Positions 1-9,996 of a stretch of DNA of 64,000 bases are shown piece after piece. The position numbers were made by a program, and so were the translations under genes. Source of the stretch: an uncultured Arenicella sp. (GTDB lineage Bacteria > Pseudomonadota > Gammaproteobacteria > Arenicellales > Arenicellaceae). Every line of letters starts with the position of its first letter. Within the stretch, counting starts at the first letter, position 1. The notes beneath the pieces were generated by a model. It ran no database searches. It saw nothing but the letters and a program-made list of their open reading frames with translations, and was not told the origin of the DNA. The DNA lies in assembly GCA_938045295.1 (NCBI GenBank), contig CALINO010000010.1, positions 35,915 to 99,914 on the forward strand, given 5' to 3'.

Positions 1-560
1 TAGGCTTCATAACCGGCCAGCAATTGATCTGGCAGACTGACGTGCTGATCTAAGTCACCCACCATCACAGCGGGCAATTTACCCTGCTCTAACTCAGGCA
101 AAAGCTTGTGCATATCAAGCTTTCGATCATTACCTAACACCAAGTCAACACCCGGTATGTCAGCGCAAGCCTGAGGATCCATTTGCGCATAACAACCAGT
201 AACCACCACTAGAGCTTCTGGGTTGCGCTTAACCACTTTTCGCACTTCTTGACGAGCCTGGCGATCGGCTTCACGCGTTACCGTGCAAGTGTTAATCAGA
301 TATAAATCGGCTTTATCGGTATTGGGTACGATGGCCCAATCGTCGGTTTTCAGTGTTTCGCCTATTAATTCCGACTCATAGGCGTTCACTTTACACCCAA
401 GAGTTGTAATACCCACCGTTTTGGCTGCGTGCGATGGCGCACGAGAATGAATGGATTCATTCAAAGAGTCATCTGACGACTCTAATGCACGGTCAGGCGT
501 AATTGGCTGACCAATTTGCTCAACACGAATTTCAATGGCGTTTGATAAGTCTTTAGGCAC
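1..560 (-). CDS. mtaB: tRNA t6A37 methylthiotransferase MtaB, N-terminal part (cut by window edge)
   Basis: This is the N-terminal part of a radical-SAM methylthiotransferase; the gene runs off the left edge. MtaB converts t6A to ms2t6A at position 37 of ANN-decoding tRNAs. The visible UPF0004 domain carries TLGCKVN, NTCTV and VTGCYAQ, supplying the three cysteines of the auxiliary Fe-S cluster; the KVN form of the first motif favours MtaB over MiaB or RimO. The radical-SAM CxxxCxxC motif lies outside the window. The reading frame has no ATG near its start: an in-frame TGA is at 570-572, with GTG codons at 567-569 and 558-560. Either GTG gives about 45 residues before the usual family start, so a later GTG or TTG start is possible. 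Family call is firm; the start is not. Confidence 0.85.
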   Translation of the reverse strand, partial: MPKDLSNAIEIRVEQIGQPITPDRALESSDDSLNESIHSRAPSHAAKTVGITTLGCKVNAYESELIGETLKTDDWAIVPNTDKADLYLINTCTVTREADRQARQEVRKVVKRNPEALVVVTGCYAQMDPQACADIPGVDLVLGNDRKLDMHKLLPELEQGKLPAVMVGDLDQHVSLPDQLLAGYEA

Positions 561-648
561 GAGAAACACTCAAAATAATAACGACACAGTGCGCATAATT
601 GCATGCCTGTGCCTAGCGGGCGCAGTTTGCCATAAATTGCACCCAAAG

Positions 649-673
649 AAAAAGCGGCACAAGGCCGCTTTTT
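649..673 (-). terminator. Rho-independent terminator downstream of the barrel protein gene
   Basis: A 10-bp perfect inverted repeat (649-658 and 664-673) with a 5-nt loop. Read on the minus strand the GC-rich stem is followed by a T-run. It lies about 30 bp past the stop codon of the gene ending at 702 and separates it from mtaB. Confidence 0.85.
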
Positions 674-701
674 CAAATTTAAGCAATTCTTACTGCTGCA
701 A

Positions 702-1787
702 TTATTTTATTAAATAACGCAAACCAGCACTGAACATTTTATTGTCAGAGATAGAATCTAGAGTTTCTGAATCGCTATCAAAAACTCGACCTTCTAAGAA
801 CCACTGAAGGTTGCTCTTACCAATATCACCACCCACTAAGCCGTAAAGTGATGTGTCACGGAAATCGCTGTCATCCACATTCCACGCGCCGATACCGCCG
901 CCAATGAATGCACGCTCACTTAATTTACGCTCAATGCCCAAATCAATAGCGAAGTTATCTTCAGGGTAAATGTTGCCATCGTTAATGCCGCTTCGATCGT
1001 AGTAAGACACGATACCAGCCAATGATGTCTTCTCACTTAATGGCTTTAGAATACCGGCTTTCAAACCAGCAATGCCTGAAGTATCACGCATGTCCATATT
1101 CCAAGAAGGCTCAAAACGTGCGCGTGTTTCAGAACCCGCAAACGCACCGATAAACGGAATCAATGCCAATGGGCTTACTGTTTCAGCCGGCTCTTCCACC
1201 ACTGGAGCGGCAGGTTCAACGACAGCCACTGGTTTTGGTGCACAGGCTTCAGACGTGTCTTCACTAACTGACACCAAACTGATATTACAGCACGCTTTAG
1301 GTATGGCCATGTTATAGACCTTACAACCGCTGTTTACGTTTAGTTCAAAACCGGAAAAAGACTGCTTACCAGCCCACTCACGGTATGGCAATGCTACGTA
1401 CTGGCCATTTTTCTTACCACCCATCCATGCTAAACGAGTACCCGTTGGGTAAGCACGCTCAGTCAATTCGCCGTTGGCAACGGCCGTCATCACGGTATCG
1501 GCATCGCCAGACCAACCGGAGTCAGCCAAAATAGCTCTGACTTTATCTGGGTTATTGGCAAAGAATGCTTGCAGCTGTTCGGCTGTTTCAATACCACCGT
1601 CACACACGGACTGCGATGTGCCTAAACGAGTAATCTTTTTGTATTCTTGAGCACTTACAGCACCACTCAGCGAAATAGATACAAGCGACGCAAGCCCTAC
1701 AACTGCTGCAGGAAGCATTTTGGCCACTTTTCTCTTTGATGCATCTTCCGATACTGATGTCTCAATTGACGATTTATTAAAAATCAC
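702..1787 (-). CDS. Exported outer-membrane beta-barrel protein with cysteine-containing N-terminal domain, function unknown
   Basis: Not recognised as a named family. With the GTG start at 1785-1787 (GAGGG Shine-Dalgarno 7 nt upstream) the protein is 361 aa; an ATG at 1862 is also in frame but has no comparable site. A basic stretch precedes a hydrophobic segment (LPAAVVGLASLVSIS) ending near SAQ, a signal peptide. Next come a domain of about 150 residues with several cysteines (including a CC pair), a Pro/Val/Glu-rich linker, and a C-terminal region of about 150 residues with alternating amphipathic strands (for example AGLKAGIL, LYGLVGGDI, FSAGLRYLIK) typical of a small OmpA/OmpW-like barrel. 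It stands alone between mtaB and the Fe-S carrier gene, with its own terminator. Export is well supported; the role is unknown. Confidence 0.75.
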   Translation of the reverse strand: MIFNKSSIETSVSEDASKRKVAKMLPAAVVGLASLVSISLSGAVSAQEYKKITRLGTSQSVCDGGIETAEQLQAFFANNPDKVRAILADSGWSGDADTVMTAVANGELTERAYPTGTRLAWMGGKKNGQYVALPYREWAGKQSFSGFELNVNSGCKVYNMAIPKACCNISLVSVSEDTSEACAPKPVAVVEPAAPVVEEPAETVSPLALIPFIGAFAGSETRARFEPSWNMDMRDTSGIAGLKAGILKPLSEKTSLAGIVSYYDRSGINDGNIYPEDNFAIDLGIERKLSERAFIGGGIGAWNVDDSDFRDTSLYGLVGGDIGKSNLQWFLEGRVFDSDSETLDSISDNKMFSAGLRYLIK

Positions 1788-1967
1788 GACAAAACCCTCT
1801 GTTTTTAATTTTGTTAAGTTGTCTGTACACAAGTTGAAAACCTCAACCTTCAGACACTGCATAGTGTATGCGTTTTAGTCCTTAATAACACAAACTAATT
1901 CGATAAAAATTGTTAATGTTACAGAAACATTCAAGCACACACATTGTCTAAAAGAAGCGCCAGTTTC

Positions 1968-2291
1968 TTATCCTTCTACTGCAAAACTCTCACCGCAACC
2001 ACATTCATCTGTGGCTTTCGGGTTAGAGAATTTAAAGGTCTGATTTAACCCTTCAGACACGTAGTCTATTTGCGTACCATCCAAAATAACCAAGCTTTTG
2101 GCATCAACAAACACACTTACTCCGTGCTGTTCAAACACTTGATCATCTTCTCTTTTTTTATCGGCGAAATCAAGCACATATGAATAACCCGAACAACCCG
2201 ACTCTTTCGCTGAAAAGCGCAACGCTATTGCTTCGTTCTTGCTGATCTGGTCTTGAATACGGTCAGCGGCTGATTTAGTTAATGTAATCAT
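1968..2291 (-). CDS. A-type iron-sulfur carrier protein (IscA/ErpA/HesB family)
   Basis: A 107-residue HesB-like protein that carries or delivers Fe-S clusters to apoproteins. The three family cysteines are present at C33 (ESGCSGYSY) and C97/C99 (ECGCGESF). Length matches IscA, SufA and ErpA, which cannot be told apart reliably by eye, so no symbol is given. It sits 32 bp downstream of cysE and probably shares its transcript. In many gammaproteobacteria trmJ-cysE lies just before iscR-iscS-iscU-iscA; here only an A-type carrier follows cysE, with no iscR, iscS, iscU or hscBA. Confidence 0.9.
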   Translation of the reverse strand: MITLTKSAADRIQDQISKNEAIALRFSAKESGCSGYSYVLDFADKKREDDQVFEQHGVSVFVDAKSLVILDGTQIDYVSEGLNQTFKFSNPKATDECGCGESFAVEG

Positions 2292-2323
2292 AATGATACT
2301 CCTAGGGGCAATATTGCCAAAAA

Positions 2324-3079
2324 CTATATATTTTCCAGCTTAGATGCTTCTACTGGCTCTAATTCAATGCACTCTGTCTTAACTTCCGGTAACGTTAAGC
2401 CCGCCAAATCAATGCCAGCTTCATCAAGTTGAGCCTTTAAACGCTTATTATAACTGCCTAACTCTTGCAATTGTTCACACAAACCGTGAATCGCAACCGC
2501 AATCGGGTCATCAGCCGAAGGCTGGTGGCCATACGCATCAAACCCACCATTCGCTCTTTTGTACTCCACAGAGCCAACCGCGTGTGCAGGAATGCCCACC
2601 ACTGTGGCACCGTCGTTAACTTCTTTTACCACCACAGAATTAGAACCCACTCGAGCGTTATCGCCCACCGTAATAGGGCCTAAGATTTTTGCCCCGGCCC
2701 CCACTACCACACCGTCACCTAAGGTTGGGTGTCGTTTACCGCCATCCCAACTGGTTCCGCCAAGCGTAACACCATGATACAAGGTGCAGTCGTCGCCTAT
2801 TTCCGCTGTTTCACCAATCACCACACCCATGCCATGGTCAATAAAAAAACGGCGGCCAATTTTCGCCCCCGGGTGAATTTCAATACCGGTAAACCAACGA
2901 GAAAAAGCCGACACTAGCCTGGCCAACCACTTAAAGCCGATATTCCAACAAGCGTGCGCCAAACGGTGAAATAGAATGGCGTGCACACCCGGGTACGTGG
3001 TAATCACCTCTAGCGTGTGCCTGGCCGCCGGATCGCGCGCAAACACGGTTTTAATATCTTCAATAAATCGTTTAAACAT
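2324..3079 (-). CDS. cysE: Serine O-acetyltransferase CysE/EpsC type
   Basis: Acetyl-CoA-dependent serine acetyltransferase, the first committed step of cysteine biosynthesis, cytoplasmic. The 251-residue protein is the short form: a brief N-terminal helical region (about 1-60), then left-handed hexapeptide repeats from about residue 65 to 170 with [23 protein letters not shown] and [14 protein letters not shown], including the catalytic histidine region. A C-terminal tail of about 60 residues with helical character follows. It lies between trmJ (152 bp upstream) and the A-type Fe-S carrier, the usual trmJ-cysE neighbourhood. Cysteine supply and Fe-S assembly are thus genetically adjacent. 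Confidence 0.95.
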   Translation of the reverse strand: MFKRFIEDIKTVFARDPAARHTLEVITTYPGVHAILFHRLAHACWNIGFKWLARLVSAFSRWFTGIEIHPGAKIGRRFFIDHGMGVVIGETAEIGDDCTLYHGVTLGGTSWDGGKRHPTLGDGVVVGAGAKILGPITVGDNARVGSNSVVVKEVNDGATVVGIPAHAVGSVEYKRANGGFDAYGHQPSADDPIAVAIHGLCEQLQELGSYNKRLKAQLDEAGIDLAGLTLPEVKTECIELEPVEASKLENI

Positions 3080-3231
3080 AACGTCTCTAATTATTCAGGG
3101 TGGCACACTTTAATGATTAGTGCGGCTGATTAATTTAAATGACCCAACTTACCGGGCAACAATTTCTCTTATTTTTTACTTTTATTGCTTTACAAAGCAC
3201 CGCGTCAAAACGGCATAAATTCGCGCAATCA

Positions 3232-4050
3232 TCATTCATCAATGGATTGCTGCACCGCCGACAATATACCACGCAATATTTGAATTTCTTCCACTGTTAG
3301 CTCTGCTTTATTGTACAGCCGAGTTAACTTTCGCATTAATATTGTAGGTGGTTTCGCTTTTGTAAAATTCAAGGCTTCGAGAGTTAATTGCAAATGCTGT
3401 AAGTGGCCATCAAGCTGCTCTTTATTGGCCGCCTGTTGGCGCTTTTCAAGCCCAGTGGCGCTTTCACCATCGTTGGTAGCACTATTAACCTGCTCCTTAT
3501 TCGATTCAGAACCTGATAATTGACACGACTCAAGGGCGCGCATTCTAAGCTCATAAGCAATAATTTGCACCGCACTGGCCAAATTAAGAGAGCTGTATTG
3601 CGGGTTGGCGTCAATGCGAATTTGAGTTTGGCACAGCGCCAACTCATCGTTGGTTAAGCCACTGCTTTCACGGCCGAATAAAATGGCCGTTTGGGCACCG
3701 TCAAACCGCTGACTGTGTTCAAAAACAAATTCGGCCGTTTGCCGAGGGTTTTTAGTTGGCCAACTGACCTCTCGGTCTCTGACTGAAGTGCCAAGCACTA
3801 ATGTGCAGTCGGCCACCGCTTGCTCCACATTCTCAACCACAACGGCGTCATCTAAAACGCTTTCAGCACCCGCAGCCAGCTTACTGGCTTCATAGTGCGG
3901 GAATTTTTTGGGGTTAACCAACACAAGGTTAGACAAGCCCATGGTTTTCATGGCTCTGGCTACAGAGCCAATATTGCCTGGATGGGTTGGCTCAACCAAC
4001 ACTATTTTCAACTGATTCAGTAAGGCGTGATTTTGCTCAATGCTGTGCAC
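3232..4050 (-). CDS. trmJ: tRNA (cytidine/uridine-2'-O-)-methyltransferase TrmJ
   Basis: SPOUT-class enzyme that 2'-O-methylates nucleotide 32 in the anticodon loop of several tRNAs. The N-terminal half shows the SpoU pattern: VLVEPTHPGNIGSVARAMKTMGL (shown here only as family hallmark start, about residues 18-40), LVNPKKFPHYEA, LFGRESSGLTNDEL and YSSLNLASAVQIIAYEL near residue 150-165, which form the trefoil-knot AdoMet site. The C-terminal part, about 180-272, is a variable linker plus a conserved dimerisation tail. The gene is divergent from suhB across a 255-bp spacer, the standard gammaproteobacterial arrangement. Confidence 0.93.
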   Translation of the reverse strand: MHSIEQNHALLNQLKIVLVEPTHPGNIGSVARAMKTMGLSNLVLVNPKKFPHYEASKLAAGAESVLDDAVVVENVEQAVADCTLVLGTSVRDREVSWPTKNPRQTAEFVFEHSQRFDGAQTAILFGRESSGLTNDELALCQTQIRIDANPQYSSLNLASAVQIIAYELRMRALESCQLSGSESNKEQVNSATNDGESATGLEKRQQAANKEQLDGHLQHLQLTLEALNFTKAKPPTILMRKLTRLYNKAELTVEEIQILRGILSAVQQSIDE

Positions 4051-4305
4051 GGAAGGTTCTCTTAAATTCTCTTGGCTTTTTAACTTCGTTTATTTGCAAT
4101 AACTAATGCGGCTTGCATTTATCTGTAACGCACATAAAAAAATCATGACCAACAACAAAGGTGTAATTCTACCTTAATCGACTCATTGATGATGAGCGTT
4201 AAATCAAAAATTTAGCACTTACCCACCGACTATAACTTTAAATCTAATGGTCACCCCGTTACACTACGCGCTGGCTTTTTTACAACTTGTTTCTGGGACA
4301 TCTCA

Positions 4306-5112
4306 ATGGATTCCAATTTTCTCGTTGGCGCGGTAAACGTTGCCACCACGGCTGCTCGTGAAGCAGGCAAACTCATTTCACAAAACATCGTTCAGCTCGA
4401 CCGCGTAAAGGTAAGCGTTAAATCGCAAACCCAAAATCGCAGCGAGCTCGTCTCAGAAATTGACCTACTTGCAGAGCAAGAGGTTATTGAAACTCTAAAA
4501 TCAACCTACCCTGACCACAACATTATTGGCGAAGAATCTGGTGACCAAGGCACAGACAGCGAATACTGTTGGCTGATTGACCCGATTGACGGCACTCACA
4601 ACTTCATTCATGCCCACCCTCATTGCTGTGTTTCCATCGCCCTTCGCTTTCAAGGCGAGGTTGTGGTTGCTGTGGTTTATGATCCCATCAGAAATGAGCT
4701 TTTTTCAGCCCATAAAGGCGGTGGCGCTCAACTTGAAGGCCGCCGTATTCGTGTGTCACAAAACAGCCGCCTGAAAGACAGCTTATTGTGCACCGGCTTT
4801 CCGTACCGCAGTGGTGCTAATTTAAAACGCTGGATGAAAACATTCGCCGGCTTGATGCCAAGAGCCCAGAGCATTCATCGCACTGGCTCCTCGGTTCTTG
4901 ATTTTGCCTATGTGGCCTGTGGCCGCTATGACGGTTTCTGGGAATTTGGCCTAAGTGAGTGGGATATTGCAGCAGGCTCTTTATTAGTCAAAGAAGCCGG
5001 CGGTTTAGTAACCGATGAGGCTGGCGGTGTTGATATTTTAACCTCGGCCAACATTGTGGCTGGCACACCTAAAGTGCATGAAAAAATCCTGCACATTATT
5101 AAAAACGTATAA
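4306..5112 (+). CDS. suhB: Inositol-1-monophosphatase family protein SuhB
   Basis: Mg2+-dependent phosphatase of the IMPase family; in enterobacteria SuhB also joins the rRNA transcription antitermination complex. The 268-residue length is usual. Metal-binding motifs are visible: GEESG near residue 75, WLIDPIDGTHNF near 90-101, and SEWDIAAGSLLVKEAGG near 222-238. It is divergent from trmJ, which supports the suhB assignment rather than another IMPase paralogue. A 76-bp gap separates it from mutS on the same strand; no terminator is visible there, so readthrough is possible. Confidence 0.93.
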   Translation: MDSNFLVGAVNVATTAAREAGKLISQNIVQLDRVKVSVKSQTQNRSELVSEIDLLAEQEVIETLKSTYPDHNIIGEESGDQGTDSEYCWLIDPIDGTHNFIHAHPHCCVSIALRFQGEVVVAVVYDPIRNELFSAHKGGGAQLEGRRIRVSQNSRLKDSLLCTGFPYRSGANLKRWMKTFAGLMPRAQSIHRTGSSVLDFAYVACGRYDGFWEFGLSEWDIAAGSLLVKEAGGLVTDEAGGVDILTSANIVAGTPKVHEKILHIIKNV

Positions 5113-5188
5113 CCGTCATTAAATACGTTTAACACACACCCATTTAAAGCAATTTAAAACATAAATACCAACACACTGTAATTAAGAC

Positions 5189-7765
5189 GTGACCAAAAGC
5201 ACTGCCCCAACTCAGCACACCCCGATGATGCAACAGTATCTGCGAATCAAAGCAGATTACCCCGACACATTGGTGTTGTACCGTATGGGAGACTTCTATG
5301 AAGTCTTTTATAAAGACGCTGAGTTGGCCGCGCAATTATTAGACATTACGCTTACTCAACGGGGCAAATCCGGTGGCGAGCCCATTCCAATGGCCGGCGT
5401 GCCGTTTCACAGTGTTGATCAGTATTTAGCCAAACTGGTGAAGTTAGGCCGTTCAGTTGCCATTGCCGAGCAAATTGGCGACCCGGCCACCAGCAAGGGC
5501 CCGGTGGAACGCAAAGTGGTTCGTGTTGTAACCCCGGGCACCTTAGTTGAAGACAGTTTGCTGGATGAGCGCCGCGACAATATTTTAGCCGCGGTTTATG
5601 AAAACAATGGCGCTTTCTCGATTGCCACCTTGGAGCTTTCATTAGGCCATTTTCAAGCCCAGCAGCTTGATGATATTGAACAAGTTCAGTCTGAGCTTCA
5701 ACGTTTACAACCAGCCGAACTTTTAATTGCTGAGTCCGCCAGTGACACCATAAAACGGCTGTCTGATGCCAGCAAAGATGTGCCAAGCTGGTATTTTGAT
5801 TTTGATGTTGCCACCGAGCTGCTGTGCAAACAGTTTGATACTAAAGACTTAGTTGCCTTCGGCTGCCAAGACTTTCCGGTTGCCGTCAGTGCCGCCGGAG
5901 CATTGATGCAATACGCCAAAGACATGCAGTATGACGCCATGCCGCACATCAATGACTTTGGCATTACACAGAAAAGCGATTTCTTAATCATTGATGCCGC
6001 CAGCCGACAGAACCTTGAAATAGAAACAAACCTCTCTGGTGGCAAAGAATTCACGCTTATTTCCTTAATGGATAAGTGCTCTAACCCGATGGGAGCTCGG
6101 CTTTTACGGCGTTGGTTACACGGCCCCATTACGGATCAAAACAGCATTGGCCATCGTCAGTTAGCGGTTGAAAATTGCATTGAGCAGGTTGATACGCACG
6201 AGCTGCATAAACGTTTACGCCAATGCGGCGACGTGGAACGAATTCTTACTCGCATTGCACTGCAAACCGCTCGCCCACGAGATTTAGTAAAACTCAGGCA
6301 AGCCCTGCATTCACTGCCAGCCATTGCCAACTTGTTGAATGCCACCTCAGCCGACCTACTGCAATCAGCCAGTCAACGCTTAGGGCCGTTTTTAGATGCC
6401 CAAAACTTGCTGGACGCCGCCATTTTAGACGAGCCTGCCGCGGTTATTCGCGAGGGCGGTGTTATTAGGCCAGATTTCGATGATGAATTTCTGGAGCTGC
6501 ACACCTTAAGCAAAAACACCGGTGATTTTCTACTGCAACTGGAACAACGCGAGCGTGAAAATACCAACATCGGCACGTTAAAGGTTAAATACAACCGAGT
6601 GCATGGCTTTTACATTGAAGTATCAAAAGCGCAAGGCGACGCTGTTCCAGAGCACTATATTCGCCGGCAAACGTTGAAAAATGCCGAACGCTACATCACC
6701 GAAGAGTTAAAAGAATACGAAGATAAGGTGCTCAGCGCGCGCGAAAAAGCCTTAGCACGTGAAAAGTATTTATATCAGCGGGTCATTGATGAACTGCAAC
6801 CGCAATTAAATGCCATGCAAGCGATGGCGCAATCTCTGGCATTAATCGATGTTATTGCCAATTTTGCAGAGCGCGCAGTTACACTGAACTTTACTCGCCC
6901 GGTAATGAGTGCCACTTCCGGCATTCGGATTATTAAAGGCCGCCACCCAGTGGTTGAAGCAAACCAATCAGCGCCATTCATTGCCAATGACTTTGTGGTG
7001 GATGACGCCACCCGCATGCACGTTATTACTGGGCCCAATATGGGCGGTAAAAGTACGTACATGCGGCAAAATGCGTTAATCACCCTGCTAGCGCACACGG
7101 GCAGCTTTGTGCCAGCCAGTGAAGCCACTATTGGCCCGATTGATCGCATATTCACCCGCATTGGTGCCGCGGATGACTTGGCCGGGGGGCGTTCTACCTT
7201 TATGGTGGAAATGACCGAAATGGCAAATATTTTGCGCAACGCATCACCCCAAAGCCTGGTACTAGTGGATGAAATTGGCCGTGGCACCAGCACCTACGAC
7301 GGCCTGTCTTTGGCCTGGGCTTGTGCTTTGGATTTAGCTCAAAGGCTGAAAGCGTTTAGCTTATTCGCCACCCATTATTTTGAAATCACTGAGCTGGCGG
7401 AAAACATAAACAGCGTGAACAATGTCCATTTGGAGGCCGTGGAACACGGCACCAATATCGTATTTATGTACCACGTTAAAGATGGCCCAGCCAGTCAGAG
7501 CTACGGTATTCAAGTGGCTCGTCTAGCCGGCCTGCCCGATGCGGTATTGTCCACCGCCAAAGCCAAGCTTACTGACTTAGAGCACCAACAGAGCCAGTCG
7601 TTAACGCAACAAGTTCAACAAAACTTACTTTTTGAGCCTAGAGAAACATCGGCACCTGAAGTCAGTGAGATTGAAAAGCGCTTCAATGACATTGACCCAG
7701 ACGACCTCTCAGCCAGGGATGCGTTAAACTTTTTATATGAACTCAAACGCTTAAGTAATAAGTAA
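5189..7765 (+). CDS. mutS: DNA mismatch repair ATPase MutS
   Basis: Recognises mismatches and small loops and recruits MutL. At 858 residues it has full MutS architecture. The mismatch-wedging Phe-x-Glu motif is in MGDFYEVFY at about residue 33-41. The connector, lever and clamp regions follow, then the ABC-type ATPase with Walker [13 protein letters not shown] near 612-623, a signature region [14 protein letters not shown], Walker [14 protein letters not shown] near 690-702, and ATHYFEI. The C-terminal extension with a short helical tetramerisation tail is present. The start is GTG at 5189; the next ATG codons, at the MMQQYL stretch (residue 13), are also possible. Followed by fdxA, as in many gammaproteobacteria. 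Confidence 0.98.
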   Translation: MTKSTAPTQHTPMMQQYLRIKADYPDTLVLYRMGDFYEVFYKDAELAAQLLDITLTQRGKSGGEPIPMAGVPFHSVDQYLAKLVKLGRSVAIAEQIGDPATSKGPVERKVVRVVTPGTLVEDSLLDERRDNILAAVYENNGAFSIATLELSLGHFQAQQLDDIEQVQSELQRLQPAELLIAESASDTIKRLSDASKDVPSWYFDFDVATELLCKQFDTKDLVAFGCQDFPVAVSAAGALMQYAKDMQYDAMPHINDFGITQKSDFLIIDAASRQNLEIETNLSGGKEFTLISLMDKCSNPMGARLLRRWLHGPITDQNSIGHRQLAVENCIEQVDTHELHKRLRQCGDVERILTRIALQTARPRDLVKLRQALHSLPAIANLLNATSADLLQSASQRLGPFLDAQNLLDAAILDEPAAVIREGGVIRPDFDDEFLELHTLSKNTGDFLLQLEQRERENTNIGTLKVKYNRVHGFYIEVSKAQGDAVPEHYIRRQTLKNAERYITEELKEYEDKVLSAREKALAREKYLYQRVIDELQPQLNAMQAMAQSLALIDVIANFAERAVTLNFTRPVMSATSGIRIIKGRHPVVEANQSAPFIANDFVVDDATRMHVITGPNMGGKSTYMRQNALITLLAHTGSFVPASEATIGPIDRIFTRIGAADDLAGGRSTFMVEMTEMANILRNASPQSLVLVDEIGRGTSTYDGLSLAWACALDLAQRLKAFSLFATHYFEITELAENINSVNNVHLEAVEHGTNIVFMYHVKDGPASQSYGIQVARLAGLPDAVLSTAKAKLTDLEHQQSQSLTQQVQQNLLFEPRETSAPEVSEIEKRFNDIDPDDLSARDALNFLYELKRLSNK

Positions 7766-7938
7766 ATAAATAATCGATATGAGTTTTTGAGCACACCGAT
7801 TGATTTGGTTGTTTTAACCCCTTAGAATACGCGACTTTCTGAGACTTATTTACACCCGAAATAACACACAAGTAGTGTGTTGTTTGCCTAAGTCATCAAC
7901 CCATTGTAATAAAATTTAAACGAGAGTCGGAGAGCCGA

Positions 7939-8262
7939 ATGACATTCGTAGTTAAAGAAGAATGCATTAAGTGTAAATACACTGATTGTGTTGAAGTATG
8001 CCCCGTAGACTGCTTTCACGAAGGGCCGAACTTTCTTGTTATTGACCCTGAAGAGTGCATTGATTGCAGCCTGTGTGAACCAGAGTGCCCAGTCGGCGCA
8101 ATTGTGGCGGACGATGATTTAGAAACCAAAGATGAACATTATCTGGAATTGAATGCCGAACTGTCTGAAATTTGGCCGGTGATTACAGAAAAAAAACCAG
8201 CACTTGAAGACGCTGACGAATGGGCGGAAAAAGAAGGTAAGTTCGAGCTTTTAGAGCGCTAA
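7939..8262 (+). CDS. fdxA: Seven-iron ferredoxin FdxA
   Basis: Small electron carrier of the [3Fe-4S][4Fe-4S] class, 107 residues. Cysteines match the Azotobacter ferredoxin I pattern: C9, C17 and C50 are placed to bind the 3Fe cluster, and C21, C40, C43 and C46 the 4Fe cluster; the CPV sequences follow C21 and C50. The C-terminal 45 residues are the acidic extension typical of this family ([17 protein letters not shown]). A Shine-Dalgarno-like GAGAGTCGGAGAG precedes ATG. It follows mutS by 173 bp and is closed by the perfect terminator at 8331-8368. The mutS-fdxA order is common; the rpoS often found beyond it in pseudomonads is absent. Confidence 0.96.
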   Translation: MTFVVKEECIKCKYTDCVEVCPVDCFHEGPNFLVIDPEECIDCSLCEPECPVGAIVADDDLETKDEHYLELNAELSEIWPVITEKKPALEDADEWAEKEGKFELLER

Positions 8263-8330
8263 AGTACGCTGAAAATCAGTTTAGTCTGTCGATGTTGTAA
8301 GCCGCTAACTTGTTAACGCAACCATTAACA

Positions 8331-8368
8331 GCAATAAAAAAGGAGCCATTAGGCTCCTTTTTTATTGC
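8331..8368. terminator. Bidirectional Rho-independent terminator between fdxA and dsbC
   Basis: A 17-bp perfect inverted repeat (8331-8347 and 8352-8368) around a 4-nt loop, with a GGAGCC core and A/T tracts on both sides. It can terminate fdxA (plus) and dsbC (minus), which converge here. Confidence 0.95.
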
Positions 8369-8417
8369 TGTCGTTTAGGGTTTTTATTCGCCTATTGCTC
8401 AGCGCATCAGTTAGATA

Positions 8418-9161
8418 TTAGTTAGCGTCTGGAACACTGATACCCATGCGAGCCAACAACTGATCGCTTGGCAAGTAACCCGGCGCTTTTCTACCATCAT
8501 CAAAGATAATGGTTGGCGTTCCGTTAACACCGGTCTGGCGCCCTAAGTTATACGTGTCTGTAATTGGGTTTTCACACGTTGCTGAGGCCACAGATTTGCC
8601 CGCCTTAGCATCGGTAAGTGCTTGTTGAGGGTCATCATTACACCAAACCGACACGTACTTTTTATAACTTTCTGAACCCACACCGGCTCTTGGGAACGCC
8701 AAATAGCGAACTTGTACACCGGCCTTGGTTAATTCTGGCACTTCTTGGTGAAGCTTACGGCAATAGCCACAGTCAATATCGGTAAATACAGTGATGTGGC
8801 GTTTGGCATCTTTTGGCCCATAGACAATCATTTTATCTTCATAGTCGACCATAGCACCTTTCAAGTATTCCGCTTGCGCCAGATCGCCTAAGTTTTCTTT
8901 GGTTGATGTGTTGTACAAATCGCCGATCAACACAAAATCACCTTCAACATACGCAAACGCATAACTGCCTTGCATACCTAGACGATACACGCCTTGAGCG
9001 TCTGTGCTAATAATTTCAGCCGAGTCAGCCGCCGGAATCATTTTGCTTAGTTCAGCACGAACCTTGGCGATATTGGGGTCTTTTTTGTCGCCCTCAGCGC
9101 CATGAGATGCGCCGGCAAATAGTAAAGCACCTGTCAGCGCCAATGAGACTAAAATTTTCAT
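8418..9161 (-). CDS. dsbC: Periplasmic thiol:disulfide isomerase DsbC
   Basis: Periplasmic protein that reshuffles wrong disulfides; kept reduced by DsbD. The 247-residue product has a signal peptide (MKILVSLALTGALLFAGASHG), an N-terminal dimerisation domain to about residue 75, and a thioredoxin fold with the active site TDIDCGYCRKLH near residues 127-138. The cis-proline loop GTPTIIF is near 212-218. A second cysteine pair (WCNDD and ATCEN) matches the structural disulfide of DsbC. AGGA lies 6 nt before ATG. No dsbD or recJ is adjacent in the window. Confidence 0.95.
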   Translation of the reverse strand: MKILVSLALTGALLFAGASHGAEGDKKDPNIAKVRAELSKMIPAADSAEIISTDAQGVYRLGMQGSYAFAYVEGDFVLIGDLYNTSTKENLGDLAQAEYLKGAMVDYEDKMIVYGPKDAKRHITVFTDIDCGYCRKLHQEVPELTKAGVQVRYLAFPRAGVGSESYKKYVSVWCNDDPQQALTDAKAGKSVASATCENPITDTYNLGRQTGVNGTPTIIFDDGRKAPGYLPSDQLLARMGISVPDAN

Positions 9162-9259
9162 TTGGTTTTCCTACGTATTAATGTTTATCGTCTAGTGTTT
9201 ATCGAGTGTCGGAATTAGTGTTAACGTGTTGATGAGAGCGTATTATAAATGCACCCTGA

Positions 9260-9745
9260 CTAATCTCTGAAATTATTAAATTGCAAAGGAATGCCCACCT
9301 CGGCATTGCGCAAATACGCAATTACCGCTTGCAGATCATCTCGTTTTTTACCTGTTACGCGCAATTGCTCACCTTGAATGGCCGTTTGCACTTTAAATTT
9401 TTGATCTTTAATTTGTTTTACTAGCTTACGCCCAAGCTCGGTATTAATACCCTCTTTCAGTTCAATCACTTGCTTGGCTTTACCCATGCCTATTTCTTGG
9501 ACTTCGTTGTAATGCAAACACGCTAGGTCAATCTTACGACCCGCCATTTTATTGCACAGCACATCAACCGCTTGCTTAACCTGAAACTCGTTATCAGCAA
9601 ATACCGTCACAACGTTATTGGCCAATTCAGCTCGGGCGTCTGTGCCTTTAAAGTCAAAACGCGTGCTCAATTCTTTATTAGCTTGATGCAAAGCATTATT
9701 TAACTCAGGCTTATCAATTTCTGATACTACGTCAAAAGAAGGCAT
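9260..9745 (-). CDS. yajQ: YajQ family cyclic-di-GMP/nucleotide-binding protein
   Basis: Cytosolic UPF0234 protein; members bind cyclic di-GMP or nucleotides and have been linked to gene regulation and virulence in Xanthomonas and Pseudomonas. The start at 9745 gives MPSFDVVSE, the invariant family N-terminus, and 161 residues, the usual length; an ATG seven codons earlier (9766) is possible but would add a non-conserved stub. Typical segments are ELSTRFDFKG, KQIKDQKFKVQ, LRVTGKKRDDLQ and the C-terminal PLQFNNFRD. It is monocistronic between dsbC and the transglycosylase. Confidence 0.95.
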   Translation of the reverse strand: MPSFDVVSEIDKPELNNALHQANKELSTRFDFKGTDARAELANNVVTVFADNEFQVKQAVDVLCNKMAGRKIDLACLHYNEVQEIGMGKAKQVIELKEGINTELGRKLVKQIKDQKFKVQTAIQGEQLRVTGKKRDDLQAVIAYLRNAEVGIPLQFNNFRD

Positions 9746-9996
9746 AATTTTGTTTAAATGTGTCATGTTTTAATACAACAATAATAATAACAAGTTTCAA
9801 CCTGCCATTAACAACCTTATGCGCAATTACTCGGCGATTTAAAATACAACGCGCTCTTTGCACACGAGCTGTATCAACGCTTAGAGCTTACAAAACAATG
9901 ACAGACAAAATACAAATTGCATTTTTTAACTCTAATAAAGACCTGAAAAGCATATAAATTATTACTTATTACAATAATTTAGCCTAAAATAAACCA

